Positions 11,067-21,180 of a DNA stretch of 64,000 nt are shown here, one piece after another. Numbering within the stretch: position 1 is the stretch's first letter; every line of letters begins with the position of its first letter. The DNA comes from Latrodectus hesperus (Eukaryota > Arthropoda > Arachnida > Araneae > Theridiidae). The DNA lies in the NCBI GenBank assembly GCA_037975125.1, contig CM075853.1, positions 53,948,958 through 54,012,957 of the forward strand, written 5' to 3'. Position numbers and translations under genes: made by a program. Under the pieces are notes generated by a model. It was not told the origin of the DNA. It searched no databases and worked only from the letters and a program-made list of their open reading frames with translations.

Positions 11067-12656
11067 ATGGCTTTTTTAGCACGGGGGAAAAAGGGAGATT
11101 TAGTAGAAGTAGCTGAAGAGTTAGGGGAAATGGTTCCAGATTCTTTTAAAATCCCAGATATTAAAAAATTAATTTTAACTAGTAAAAACTTTAATGAGGA
11201 AGAAGTAAAATGTATATTAGATAGGGTAATCGAGGAAAGAGTTAAAAGGGAACAGGAAGAAAAAGAAGAAAGAGTTAGGCGAGAAATACTAGAAAAAGAG
11301 GAAAGAATTAGGCGAGAAGAAAAAGAAGAAAGAATTAGACGTGAAGAAATAGAAAAAGAAGAAAGAATTAGACGTGAAGAAAGAGAACATATTTTAGAAA
11401 TGAAACGTCTAGAAATCTCTTCAAATGCTGCAATTTCGAACACAGAATCAGTTACAAATAGGACTGAACATGCTCAAAAAATTCAATTAATGCAAATAAC
11501 GCCAAAATTCGATGAAAGGAAAGATGAGATGAGTTTATACTTAATAAATTTTGAGCGTAGAGCAGAAATGGCTCATATTCCAAAAAACGAATGGGTAGTT
11601 TATCTTGTAAGTGCTTTACCTTCAGAGATATCTAACATGTTAGCTAGAGAACCTCCAGAAAGGGCTGATGATTACGATTACGTGAAGGAAATTATTCTTA
11701 AACGATTCAAGTTAAATAGCGAAAAATTAAGACAATTGTTTCTTAGACACCAGAAAACGTCAGACAAATCATGGAGAAATTATGCACAAGAATTGAATAG
11801 TTACTTTACGGAATGGCTTACGGAATTAGAAATAACGACATTTGAACAGCTTAAGGAACTAATGGTAACAGATCAATTGAAACGTCGTGTGCCAATTGAA
11901 ATTAAGGAACATTTTTTGGCGGAATGGCTTAAAATAAATTCGCCGTATGATCTGGCAGAGAAAATAGATGAATATGAAAGTTTAAGAGATAGTTTTAAGA
12001 CGAAAGATTTTACAAAACTCCCTCGAAATAATTTTGGTTTTCGTCAACAAAATGAAAACCGTGCCTTTAAGTTTAATGAAGTAGTTCGGAATCATAAATC
12101 TCATGTTCCTAAAAGAGTCGAGAATAAAAATTCTAATTATTCACATGAAAAGGAATTCGAAAAAAGAAAACAACTCCGATGTTATGAATGTGGTTCTTAT
12201 AGTCATTGGCGGCCTCAGTGTGATAAAATAAAAAAGAACTTAGAATCGGTAGCATCCAACGAAATTGCTAGAAGTACATTTAATGAGTTGATGGCTCCTT
12301 ACACTAGTATCGGCACTGTTAATGGAATTCAAATGCCAATCTTAAGAGACACTGGAGCAACTCTTGATTTGATTTGTGGAAAATACGTGAAACCTGATAT
12401 GTTCACGAAGGAAAAGGTTTGGCTAAGAACACCTCTTGATGAAACTTTAGTATGCTTACCTATTGCCGAGGTTGAAATAAATTGTGAATTAGGTCACATT
12501 TTGACAAAGGCAGCAGTTCTTCGAGATTCTTTGGATCAAGGAAGATATTTACTGGGAAATAAAACAGCCGCTTTATTTCAGGAAATTAAAAAGCATGAGG
12601 AGGTGAAAATACATATGATAAATGCTATAGAAACTCGAGCTCAAAGAAGACGGTAG
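11067..12656 (+). CDS. gag: Gag with SCAN-like capsid, CCHC knuckle and fused aspartic protease
   Basis: This 529-residue protein should form the particle core and cleave the polyprotein. Residues about 54-115 are a charged Glu/Arg coiled coil built from repeats like KEERIRREE. Residues about 145-310 resemble Gag capsid. The part around 233-300 (SWRNYAQELNSYFTEW and following) resembles the SCAN fold, which is known to derive from Gmr1-like Gag. A CX2CX4HX4C zinc knuckle lies at 372-385. A retropepsin-like DTGA motif lies at 428-431, so the protease is fused to Gag in this frame. The start was chosen as the first ATG of the frame, in good context (A at -3, G at +4). It ends at TAG, in phase with the downstream pol frame. 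Confidence 0.9.
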   Translation: MAFLARGKKGDLVEVAEELGEMVPDSFKIPDIKKLILTSKNFNEEEVKCILDRVIEERVKREQEEKEERVRREILEKEERIRREEKEERIRREEIEKEERIRREEREHILEMKRLEISSNAAISNTESVTNRTEHAQKIQLMQITPKFDERKDEMSLYLINFERRAEMAHIPKNEWVVYLVSALPSEISNMLAREPPERADDYDYVKEIILKRFKLNSEKLRQLFLRHQKTSDKSWRNYAQELNSYFTEWLTELEITTFEQLKELMVTDQLKRRVPIEIKEHFLAEWLKINSPYDLAEKIDEYESLRDSFKTKDFTKLPRNNFGFRQQNENRAFKFNEVVRNHKSHVPKRVENKNSNYSHEKEFEKRKQLRCYECGSYSHWRPQCDKIKKNLESVASNEIARSTFNELMAPYTSIGTVNGIQMPILRDTGATLDLICGKYVKPDMFTKEKVWLRTPLDETLVCLPIAEVEINCELGHILTKAAVLRDSLDQGRYLLGNKTAALFQEIKKHEEVKIHMINAIETRAQRRR

Positions 12657-12785
12657 GAAAATAGCACGAATAAAGAGATTATTGATTCTGAAATAGAATC
12701 TTCTAGGTCTTGCTTCCAAACTAAACATAATGAAGAATTAGAGCAAAATACAATTTTGCCACCATTAGAAACAGAAGTTTAAGGG
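12657..12785 (+). other. Junction with two in-phase stop codons between gag and pol
   Basis: The gag frame stops at TAG (12654-12656). The same frame then stays open for 41 codons, with acidic, protein-like composition, until TAA (12780-12782). An ATG of the pol frame follows at 12786, in good context (G at -3, G at +4). Pol might be reached by stop readthrough, by reinitiation just after the TAA, or not at all if these are recent nonsense mutations. No frameshift is needed. Confidence 0.85.
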
Positions 12786-15563
12786 ATGGATTTGATAAAA
12801 ACATCTCCAGAAGAATTTGCTCGGGAACAAAAGGTGTGCGAAGATTTGAAACCTCTTTTTGAGCAAGCTAAACGACTATCTTCAAAAGAAAATAAATATA
12901 TTATAATAAATCAATTGTTGTTTTATAATAAAATGGACAATGATGGAACTGTAAGAAGATTATTAGTTGTGCCCAAGAAGTTTCGCAACCAACTAAAAGG
13001 GATCTGCCATGAGATAACTGCAGCTCATTTAGGTATAACTAAAACAAAAGATATGCTGTGCAAAACTTTCTACTGGCCTAACTGCTTTAAAGAAATTGAA
13101 AATTTTGTTAAATCTTGTGACGAATGTCAACGAGTAGGAAAGCCTCAAGATAAAAAAAGGGCTCCTTTGAAACTGGTTCCAGTAATTCCGGAAATATTTA
13201 CAAGAATTAACGTTGATGCATGTGGTCCTTTACCTATAACTTCCTGTGGTAACCGGTATATTATAACAGCCATTTGCATGTCATCCAAGTATCCAGATGC
13301 CATCCCAGTACCAGATATACGTTCTACTACTGTGATTGATGCTTTTCTTCAGATATTTAGCCGCATGGGTTTTCCTAGGGAGTTGCAAAGTGATCAAGGA
13401 ACATCTTTCATGAGTATCCTAACATCAGAATTTTTAGAAAAATTTGGTATTAAAGTTGTGCATAGTTCCGTTCAGCATCCCCAAAGCAATCCTGTTGAGA
13501 GATTGCATAGAACTTTAAAGAGAATACTGAAAGTCCTTTGCTTAGAAAAGGGTACAGATTGGGAGAAGATTTTACCTCAGGCACTTTTTGCTCTTAGAAC
13601 TTGCATTCATGATAGCACTGGATATTCTCCTGCAGAATTAGTCCATGGTCGGAACTTAAGAACACCCGTAACACTATTATATGAAAATCTAACTGGTAAA
13701 ACCATTGAAGAAGATAGTGTGATTGCTTACGTTTTTAATCTTTTAAATAGAATGAAAAGATGCCAAGAATTAGCTGTGCAAAATATGACAGAGGCTAAAG
13801 AAAAACAAAAACTTTGGTATGACCGTAAGGCTACGAAAAGAGAATTTAAAGAAAATGATCTTGTGTTAGTTGTTGCACCTTCTAGATCAAACAAATTTTC
13901 TGTTCATTGGATAGGTCCAGGAAAAGTAGTAAAACGACTATCGGACACAAATTACGTAATACAATTTCCCGATAAGGAAAAATTACATGTATACCATGTA
14001 AATATGTTAAAACCTTATTTTCAGCGTCCAGAAGATGTTAATTTAATTTTTACCTCTAATTCTGATAATGAAGATATTAATTCTGAGAAAGAAGATATCC
14101 CAAGTTTTGAAATTAATTCATCTACCCTTTTAGAAACTTTTCCTGAAAGCTGTTTTAATGAAAAGTTAGAGGACGATCAGAAGAAACAATTGAGTAGACT
14201 TTTGATTCAATTTATTGATATTTTTTCAAATGAACCGGGTTGTACAGAACTGGCTGAACTGGACATCGAGTTAGAATCTAATAAATCTATTATAGCTAAA
14301 CCATATCGAATGTCCCCAAGACAGACAGAAATTCTGAAATCGGAAGTAGACAAGATGTTGAAATTGAAGGTGGTGGAACCAGGTGAATCCGATTACACAT
14401 CACCTTTAATATTAGTTGAAGCTCCTGGAAAAGAACCTCGTCCGTGCATTGATTATCGCAGGTTAAATGAGGTTACCAGAACGCAATATTATCCATTACC
14501 AAATATTGAAGAGCGTGTTGAATCCGTTTCGAAAGCGAAGTTCATATCTTTATTAGACTTAACACGAGGTTATTGGCAGATACCTTTGAGTCCTAAGGCT
14601 CAAAGATATGCTGCATTTACGACGACATTTGGTGTTTATAAACCTTTGAGAATGGCATTCGGTTTGAAGAATGCTCCTTACTATTTCAGTAAGTTAATGG
14701 CTGAATTATTAAAAAATTGCGAACATTTTGCTGTGCCTTATTTAGATGACATAGCTATATATTCACTTACCTGGTCTGATCACATCCAACATCTTAAATG
14801 TGTTCTGGAGAAGATTCAATTTGCGAAATTGACTGTAAAACCCCTTAAGTGCAAATTCGCTCAACTTCGTGTTAAATATTTGGGACACTTTGTAGGACAA
14901 GGTCAAAGAACACCAGGTGATATTAAAGTGAAAGCCATTACCGATTTCGAACGTCCCTCAAGCAAAACCGAAGTACGAGCTTTCCTAGGTCTTGTTGGGT
15001 ACTATCACAAGTATATACCAGAATTTTCGGTAGTTGCTGCGCCTTTATCCGACCTGTTAAAAGGGAAGTCCAAGAAAGGAACTATAATATGGAATAATAA
15101 CTGCGAAAAGGCATTCATAGAATTAAAGAACACTTTAATAAAGAAGCCTGTACTTTACAGTCCAGACTTTCAAAAACAATTTATCATTCAATGTGATGCC
15201 TCAAACTTAGGAATAGGTGTAGTTTTATCTCAGAGAGATCAAAATGAAAATGAACACCCTGTCCTATTTCTGAGTAAAAAATTTTCAAAATCTGAGAAAA
15301 ATTATAGCACTATAGAAAAGGAATGTGCAGCAATAATTTTTGCTGTTACTAAATTAAAATATTATTTAGATGGTCAGTATAAATTTATTATCGAAACTGA
15401 TCATAACCCTTTAGTTTGGTTACAACATCATACAGGATCTAATCCCAGACTTTTAAGGTGGGCTTTGGTACTTCAAAGCCTAAATTTTGATATTGTTCAC
15501 AGAAAGGGCAAATTACATCAGAATGCCGATAGTCTCAGTAGAATGCTGAATAACCAAACTTAA
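12786..15563 (+). CDS. pol: Pol: integrase, reverse transcriptase, RNase H (in that order)
   Basis: This 925-residue ORF is uninterrupted. Integrase comes first: an H2C2 zinc site (H75, H81, C111, C114), catalytic core D144, D203 and E238 (contexts NVDACGP, SDQGTSF, VERLHRT), and a GPY/F-like module around 374-410 (WIGPGK, VNMLKPY). Reverse transcriptase follows at about 505-710, with D591 in LLDLTRGYW and the YLDD box at 652-655. RNase H occupies about 798-918, with D804, E846, D872 and D915. These enzymes copy element RNA into DNA and insert it. The motifs are Ty3/gypsy-like, but the order matches Ty1/copia and the Gmr1 group. The D203-E238 spacing of 34 residues is one short of the common 35. 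The start is the first ATG after the preceding in-frame stop, but translation may begin upstream by readthrough. Confidence 0.93.
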   Translation: MDLIKTSPEEFAREQKVCEDLKPLFEQAKRLSSKENKYIIINQLLFYNKMDNDGTVRRLLVVPKKFRNQLKGICHEITAAHLGITKTKDMLCKTFYWPNCFKEIENFVKSCDECQRVGKPQDKKRAPLKLVPVIPEIFTRINVDACGPLPITSCGNRYIITAICMSSKYPDAIPVPDIRSTTVIDAFLQIFSRMGFPRELQSDQGTSFMSILTSEFLEKFGIKVVHSSVQHPQSNPVERLHRTLKRILKVLCLEKGTDWEKILPQALFALRTCIHDSTGYSPAELVHGRNLRTPVTLLYENLTGKTIEEDSVIAYVFNLLNRMKRCQELAVQNMTEAKEKQKLWYDRKATKREFKENDLVLVVAPSRSNKFSVHWIGPGKVVKRLSDTNYVIQFPDKEKLHVYHVNMLKPYFQRPEDVNLIFTSNSDNEDINSEKEDIPSFEINSSTLLETFPESCFNEKLEDDQKKQLSRLLIQFIDIFSNEPGCTELAELDIELESNKSIIAKPYRMSPRQTEILKSEVDKMLKLKVVEPGESDYTSPLILVEAPGKEPRPCIDYRRLNEVTRTQYYPLPNIEERVESVSKAKFISLLDLTRGYWQIPLSPKAQRYAAFTTTFGVYKPLRMAFGLKNAPYYFSKLMAELLKNCEHFAVPYLDDIAIYSLTWSDHIQHLKCVLEKIQFAKLTVKPLKCKFAQLRVKYLGHFVGQGQRTPGDIKVKAITDFERPSSKTEVRAFLGLVGYYHKYIPEFSVVAAPLSDLLKGKSKKGTIIWNNNCEKAFIELKNTLIKKPVLYSPDFQKQFIIQCDASNLGIGVVLSQRDQNENEHPVLFLSKKFSKSEKNYSTIEKECAAIIFAVTKLKYYLDGQYKFIIETDHNPLVWLQHHTGSNPRLLRWALVLQSLNFDIVHRKGKLHQNADSLSRMLNNQT

Positions 15564-15945
15564 TTATTTTCTTTTTTCTCAGATATTAAATTAAAATGTT
15601 TTTTTTAATACAAACTTCCACTGTTGTTACATGTGTACATAATAAAAAAATGTTTTTTATAATAAAAATGTGTCTATTTGTAAGTTTAGTTAAGGTTGAA
15701 AATTCTGTTGTGTTAGATAATTATTTTGTGCTATTTTGATATAATTTTATTTTATATTTAATATTATATAATTCCATATAATTTTGTGTTTCAGCCAGAG
15801 TCCGATTGATCAGGGCTATCTGTAATATTAAATTTTGCTCTTTGTTGTTTGTGTGTGTTTTTTTTCTTTTTTATTTGCAGGTTGATTTCCTTAGAATGAG
15901 AAAAAGAAAAAAAAAAACTCCGGGGAAGGAAGGAATAATTTAGTC
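15564..15945 (+). other. 3' untranslated region and polypurine tracts of the element
   Basis: No env or other ORF follows pol. Two purine-rich tracts, at 15897-15917 (A-rich) and 15922-15935 (ggggaaggaaggaa), precede the 3' LTR. The second ends 10 nt before it. One of them probably primes plus-strand DNA synthesis. Confidence 0.6.
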
Positions 15946-16162
15946 TGTAATGTCTCACCATCGGCACTTTCGATTTTAAGATCCTATGTTTTTTTTTTTG
16001 TGTTTTGTTTTGATTTTCAGAGAGACTCTCGTTGTACGCGAAGCAGGCGAGAGAGATTGTCGCGAACCCATACATGGCTCCTTGTAAATTTTGTTCATTT
16101 TTTTAATTAAATGTGTATGTTTCAAAATTGGAGTCATTTATTTGTTTGTTTGTTTCCTAACA
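15946..16162 (+). repeat. 3' LTR
   Basis: The 217-bp copy starts tgtaatgtctcacc and ends cctaaca. It differs from the 5' LTR by one extra T in a poly-T run and one substitution. LTRs are identical at insertion, so the insertion is recent. Confidence 0.93.
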
Positions 16163-16166
16163 CTAC

Positions 16167-19022
16167 AAATCCAATTTCTACATAATGCATTGTTATTAAA
16201 TGCTTACAGCATAATAGAAAGATTCAGAAACTTTATTTAGAAAACATACTGATTTAAAATTATATTTATCACAACTACCGGAACATATCTTTGATTAATA
16301 TAAACTATTGTTTCCTTGTTTTTTGATAAAGATTTGTTTATGAAATTTGCTTCCTCTCTTTTTTCTATGTTATTTTTGCATAGTTCGAAAATACAAGGAC
16401 AATATGCATTTTAGTGATGTCATAGTTTCTGATGATTCAGTTGTAAAAATTACAGAGCAAAAATCAAACAAAAATCAAGAGTTGATGGTTATTCAAATTA
16501 TACCCATTTGTGGCATAACAAAGTCATTTCATATATTCAGAAATTTTTACATTATTTATTACAAATAGGTTACAAAGTTTAAGAAAGTTGAAAATGATAG
16601 TTATCGTACATGTACAAAATTAAACATAATTCATGCAAAATGAACATCCGTGAAACTGACAAAGTTTGATTATGTCTTAACTTTTTAAATATGCGTACGA
16701 AGTTATCCTATTATAGTTATCCAACAAAATTGGTCTTGATTACCAACCCCTCTTTAGTTCAGTGTTGTAGGATCATTCATCAGAATCAACACCTTTATCA
16801 ATTAAGTTTCTCAAACCATAATTTGCAGTGTTGGAGCAAGTAATTGTCTTTTGCTGTGTGTGTGATGCAACTATTAATACATTATTTAACTAATTGTTCC
16901 CTTGAGTTCCGCAATAAGAAAAATAATTTATTTGCTGAATCCACAAACTATCTTTCACACTGTGGAACACAAAAACACATTTCAGAAGAGAAATATTCCG
17001 TGTTTTAAAAAACTTTTTTCTGTTGTAATTTCGATTTTTGGAAAACTGAAAGAACTTAAAATGATTTATTTTGAAAGTAAAACCATTTAAAAGTAACATT
17101 ATCACCGTTAATGTTAATATCTACTTTATGTATACAAAAAAATTTAGATACACCATTACTTTTAGATATTAAATTTTGTATCTAAAAACAATCGAAACCG
17201 ATTTTCACAGTTTTTCTAAACAAACAATATCTTCAAAACATAATATTGGATGCATATTTATATTTATCACTAGTATTATACTATTTGTGGAAAACTAAAC
17301 AAATGTAGGTGGGAAATATTTCATTCAAACAAATATTTCCTCATGCCTCAATTTTTATTACTTATTTCAAATTTTATCATTCTATTCAGTAAGACGTATG
17401 CAGTAGACCTGACATGCGAAAATAGAAGCAACTAGACATAAAAAAATTTCACGGAATCACTTAAACTTTCACAAAATAGGAGAATAATGGCGCCATCTAG
17501 TGAAAGGTAAAGATAATATAAATGATTATAAAATTTCAAGTGAAAATTTCCGTTGGTGTTGAAAGTATTTTACGGGTATAATTCTAGGTTTTTCATGTTA
17601 GAGAAAATGATTTTGAGGTTAGTATATCTTTAAACTTTTTTATTGCAAGTCAGACATTCATAATATTTGATAGCTTAGAATGTAATTCCATGTTATTTTG
17701 GTTTTCTAATATTTATTTTTGCATAAAAATTCAGATAACATTTTATGTCAAACATTAGTTTTATTTTATTTTTAATAATTTTAAAAAATTTCTTACAGCT
17801 AAAAATTCAGTAACATTATTCAATTGCATAAGAAATTTATTCCCTTTCTTGGTAGACAAATTAAACTTAAAATACATTCCGCAATTTAAAAAAATTGAAA
17901 AAATAATTTTTGCAAAACACAGATATATTAAAGAGGCATATCAATTTTTAAATCAATTCAGTTTCATTTTATAACAGAAAAATAAATAAGAATAATATTT
18001 TATTTAAAGGAATAACTTTTTCTTGTATTTTTATACCAATAAAGTACTATATTTTATTTTATATTTAAAAGAACGTTCAAGCTACAGTAACAATTTTGAC
18101 AAAAATCAATAAATTTTTTTTGTATTAATTATACAAAAAATTTTTGCACTCTAGCTTTTTCTATCGATGTGTTGAAATTAAAACTTGAAGTTACATACAC
18201 TTCAAATTAAGAAATTCAAAAATAAGCATGAGTGGAAATTTTAAAGAAGAAAAAAGATGGCAGCACTGAATTATGAGAAAAATGCATTTATCTTGTCTGT
18301 ATATTTCGATTAGAACCTAGAATCATGAGCTAACTAAAATCTCTATTTTCTTACAATCAATTTAACTGTTTAAAGACCCAAAAATTTTTGACATTAGGAA
18401 ATTAAATAGAAGAATTATTTCTTGTTAAGTAAATGAAAGCTTTTTTTTCATACGCATGTATACATATATATGCATAAAGAGGCTGCAGTGTCAAGAAATA
18501 CTTACAGAGAAAGCGATAAACACCATTGTATTCTAATATTGAATGTTTAAAAGAACGGAAATATGGAAGAGAATAAAACATGTATAGTAATTAATGATCC
18601 TTACAAAAAATTTATACCTACCTAATGCACTTTTGAGTACATACCAGGGATAATAGAAATCAGTACTAATTGATTTTCACAGCACCTGTGATAAAGCGCT
18701 AAATTATATAAACGAAGCAAAAAAGTGCCATATTAATATTTACTTGATGCCATATTAAAAGTAATAGATGTGATATGGAAGCCAAAATTATATGCGAGTA
18801 ATCCGTGAAAATCAAGTACATAGTATTTAAAAACATTTTAATATTTTCATTCATTTTTTAAATAAATTTCATACTTTTGAAGATTGTCATTATACCTTAT
18901 AATAATTTTTATGTTTTATTTAAAAAAAATTTCCGCCCTCATTTATAAACGCACGACTAAAAATACATAAACTTCATTTGGTAACGATAACTAAGCCTTG
19001 GGTTCAATTATTATTTATTCAA
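16167..19022. other. AT-rich DNA with one CTCF-like motif
   Basis: No gene or transposon was recognised. The only items of note are the motif at 17489-17503 and a weaker one near 18251-18268 (agatggcagcactg). Confidence 0.45.
17489..17503 (-). promoter_or_regulatory. CTCF-like motif
   Basis: On the minus strand the sequence TCACTAGATGGCGCC matches the animal CTCF core (CCASYAGRKGGCRS) at all but the first position. It stands out against the AT-rich flanks. Chance occurrence is possible, and binding is not shown. Confidence 0.35.
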
Positions 19023-19024
19023 TA

Positions 19025-19797
19025 CAGTGAGTGATTGGTTAACGAACAATTCGGACTGCTAACAAATCAGACAACGAATACTTTCTCGAAAGATTTTTGT
19101 GTTCGGATAAACGAACTAAAACTAATTCTAACGAACACTTCTCAGCTCTCGGAGCATGATGTGCAGGGTTGCCAAACCCAACGGACCAAAAATCGTTTTT
19201 CCTCTCTCTTGAATTATGTTGTGCTTGCCTATAAAACTTCAAAGTGCTATACTGGAAAAAAAATTTCCAATAGAATATATATAGCCAAAGTAAAATAAAA
19301 GTAAATCTTCAGTTTCGGTTTTGATTGCATTCAAAACCGAAATTGATTTTATTTTCAGCACACCCTTTCGTTCATTCGTTGAAGAAGTGGGAGAATATCA
19401 GAGCAGTGGTCTTAAAATGGCACCCAAACATAGCTGATATTAGTAAGGTTAGGGATCTTAATAACAACAGTGCTATTAAACATTTCCGAAAAGTCTTAAA
19501 AAAGAGAGAAAGGCGATCGACTTATAATGATGTATCTTATAATTATATATCTATAATGTCCCTTAAACAAAAAATAAAAAGGACTGATTAATATGTAAGA
19601 CTATACGTACGTAATATTTTTTAATAAACTTCCTAAGAAATTATGCATCCTTTTTTAAATTTCTTTTTTGGAATGTCCAGAACGAATTAATCGATTTCAT
19701 AAAAAAATCTATGGTAAATCTTTGAGCGGTTAACGAACAATTCGGACAACGAACATAGTCTTGTAACAGATTATGTTCTTTAGCCGATCACCTACTG
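19025..19797 (+). mobile_element. pogo/Tigger-like DNA transposon, deletion derivative
   Basis: The ends form imperfect terminal inverted repeats: CAGTGAGTGATTGG at the left, CAGTAGGTGATCGG at the right on the complement. Both are followed by related aacgaaca-type motifs (gttaacgaacaattcgga recurs at 19733 onward). TA precedes the left end. The 773-bp length is far too short for a whole element. An open stretch at 19325-19591 includes AIKHFRKVLKKRERR, which resembles the basic C-terminal tail of Tigger/pogo transposases as I recall them. Most of the DDE domain is gone. Family assignment is inferred. Confidence 0.55.
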
Positions 19798-19976
19798 CAT
19801 ATAGGAACCTTTCCTAATTTGAAAAAATAATACTAACATCGAGATAAAATATGGAAAAGTATTTTATGATTTTTTTTAATATGATTAGTTGAAGTAATTC
19901 ATTATTTACGCTATCTGGATATGCGCCTCTTTTCAAAATGAAAAATCATCTGATTAATCATAAGTATAACAGTCAA

Positions 19977-20130
19977 GGGGGTAGCCGAATAAATAGCCCT
20001 CTTGTTCTCGGTTCAACAGGCTTGAATCCCATTTGGGCTTGAACTTTTGTAGTGGTTTCCGAATCCACTTTGAACTATAGATCACAATCTAGTTATCCCT
20101 CGTGAGCCAAAAAGTGACTGATGAGTGACA
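19977..20130 (+). repeat. Dispersed repeat SINE-C, tRNA-like head
   Basis: The head ggtagccgaataaatagccc and the B-box-like gcttgaatccc resemble a degenerate tRNA. The body then reads gtagtggtttccgaatccac. Related copies of varying decay occur at 27120 (minus), 37783, 47360 and 52220. No target-site duplication was found. Confidence 0.5.
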
Positions 20131-20145
20131 AACAAACCAATCGTA

Positions 20146-21109
20146 ATTATAACATCATTCAAGATGAAATCAGAGCAACTTCAAATTAGGGCAAGTAATT
20201 TTTTTAGTTTTGCCTCTCATAATAAAGTAAAATCATGTAATTTCAATTTTTGAATTTGTATAGAAAATTGAGGAAAGATTTCAAGAAAAAATCTAATATT
20301 TTGATATATTTACAATCCTATTTTATAAAATGATATGAATGTATTATTTCTCACTTTTAAATGTAATGATAAAGTTACTACTTATAAAATTGAACTTAAT
20401 ATTCAAATTTGATTTCATTTTATATTGAATCATCGTAAGTTATTCCTTGAACCCAAAAGCTCGTATTTTAATCTTCAACTATTTTCATGTCATTATTGAT
20501 TGAAACCAGTTATTTTTAGAGAATTGGCCCCTTATTTGCCCAATCGAATTTCGTCGAGCGTATGTATTGACTTCATGAATGTATCGACAGTAAACATGTT
20601 GCTAAATATTTATAAAATCATAAAGTCACAGTTTTCAACAGACTCTAACCACAAATAGATTAAGCCATAGTATCCAAGTTCTATGAAATCAGAATACCTA
20701 TTTAAATAGCAAGTTTCGAGCATTTTAAATGCATTGTAAATCAATGTATGTCGGTCATAGATATGCTGTCAGAAGGAAGACTTGTGTGAACTTCAGCTCA
20801 CTTTAAAAAATTTCAAATACATAGATGAAAAGTTTGTTTTTTCTGGGATAAATGTAAAATACAATGTAATTTAGAATTTATAAAAAAACTCTTATTTGAA
20901 GAAACATTTAACATATCACACATCAACATTATTATTTACAATCTCATATAGTGTGTCATTACCAACGATCAACATATTCTGTATAATAGTTGATAATGAT
21001 TATGAAAATACATAATACACGTTTTTGAGTTGATAAACAATCTTGATTCACTAAGCCCCTGATTATGTTATGTGTGTATACATGCTTAAAATTATGAAAT
21101 AATGTAATC

Positions 21110-21180
<71 letters not shown>

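Larger units (their letters stand above)
9481..16162 (+). mobile_element. Nearly intact Ty3/gypsy LTR retrotransposon, integrase-first (Gmr1-like) order
   Basis: A 6.7-kb element bounded by near-identical LTRs (TG...CA) and a 4-bp duplication, CTAC (9477-9480 and 16163-16166). The internal region holds a candidate primer-binding site, a 1.35-kb leader, a gag-protease ORF, a pol ORF and purine-rich tracts before the 3' LTR. Motifs in reverse transcriptase, RNase H and integrase are of the Ty3/gypsy type. However, pol reads integrase, reverse transcriptase, RNase H, whereas standard Ty3/gypsy elements have integrase last. This order, together with a SCAN-like Gag, points to the Gmr1 group. No env-like frame follows pol. 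It looks young and possibly competent apart from two in-phase stops between the ORFs. Confidence 0.93.

Noticed and set aside
10982..11443. Minus-strand open frame opposite gag
   Set aside because: It mirrors the repeated Glu/Arg codons of the Gag coiled coil (SSRLILSSF-like repeats) and has no domain.
15564..15945. An env-like third ORF in the gypsy-type element
   Set aside because: No open frame with a signal peptide, glycosylation pattern or membrane anchor follows pol.
15791..16075. Minus-strand open frame across the 3' LTR
   Set aside because: It spans the LTR boundary in antisense and has no recognisable protein features.
21113..21177. TA arrays as origins or functional elements
   Set aside because: Simple microsatellites, common in AT-rich genomes. 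Only the palindromic caps at 39399-39508 seemed worth reporting.
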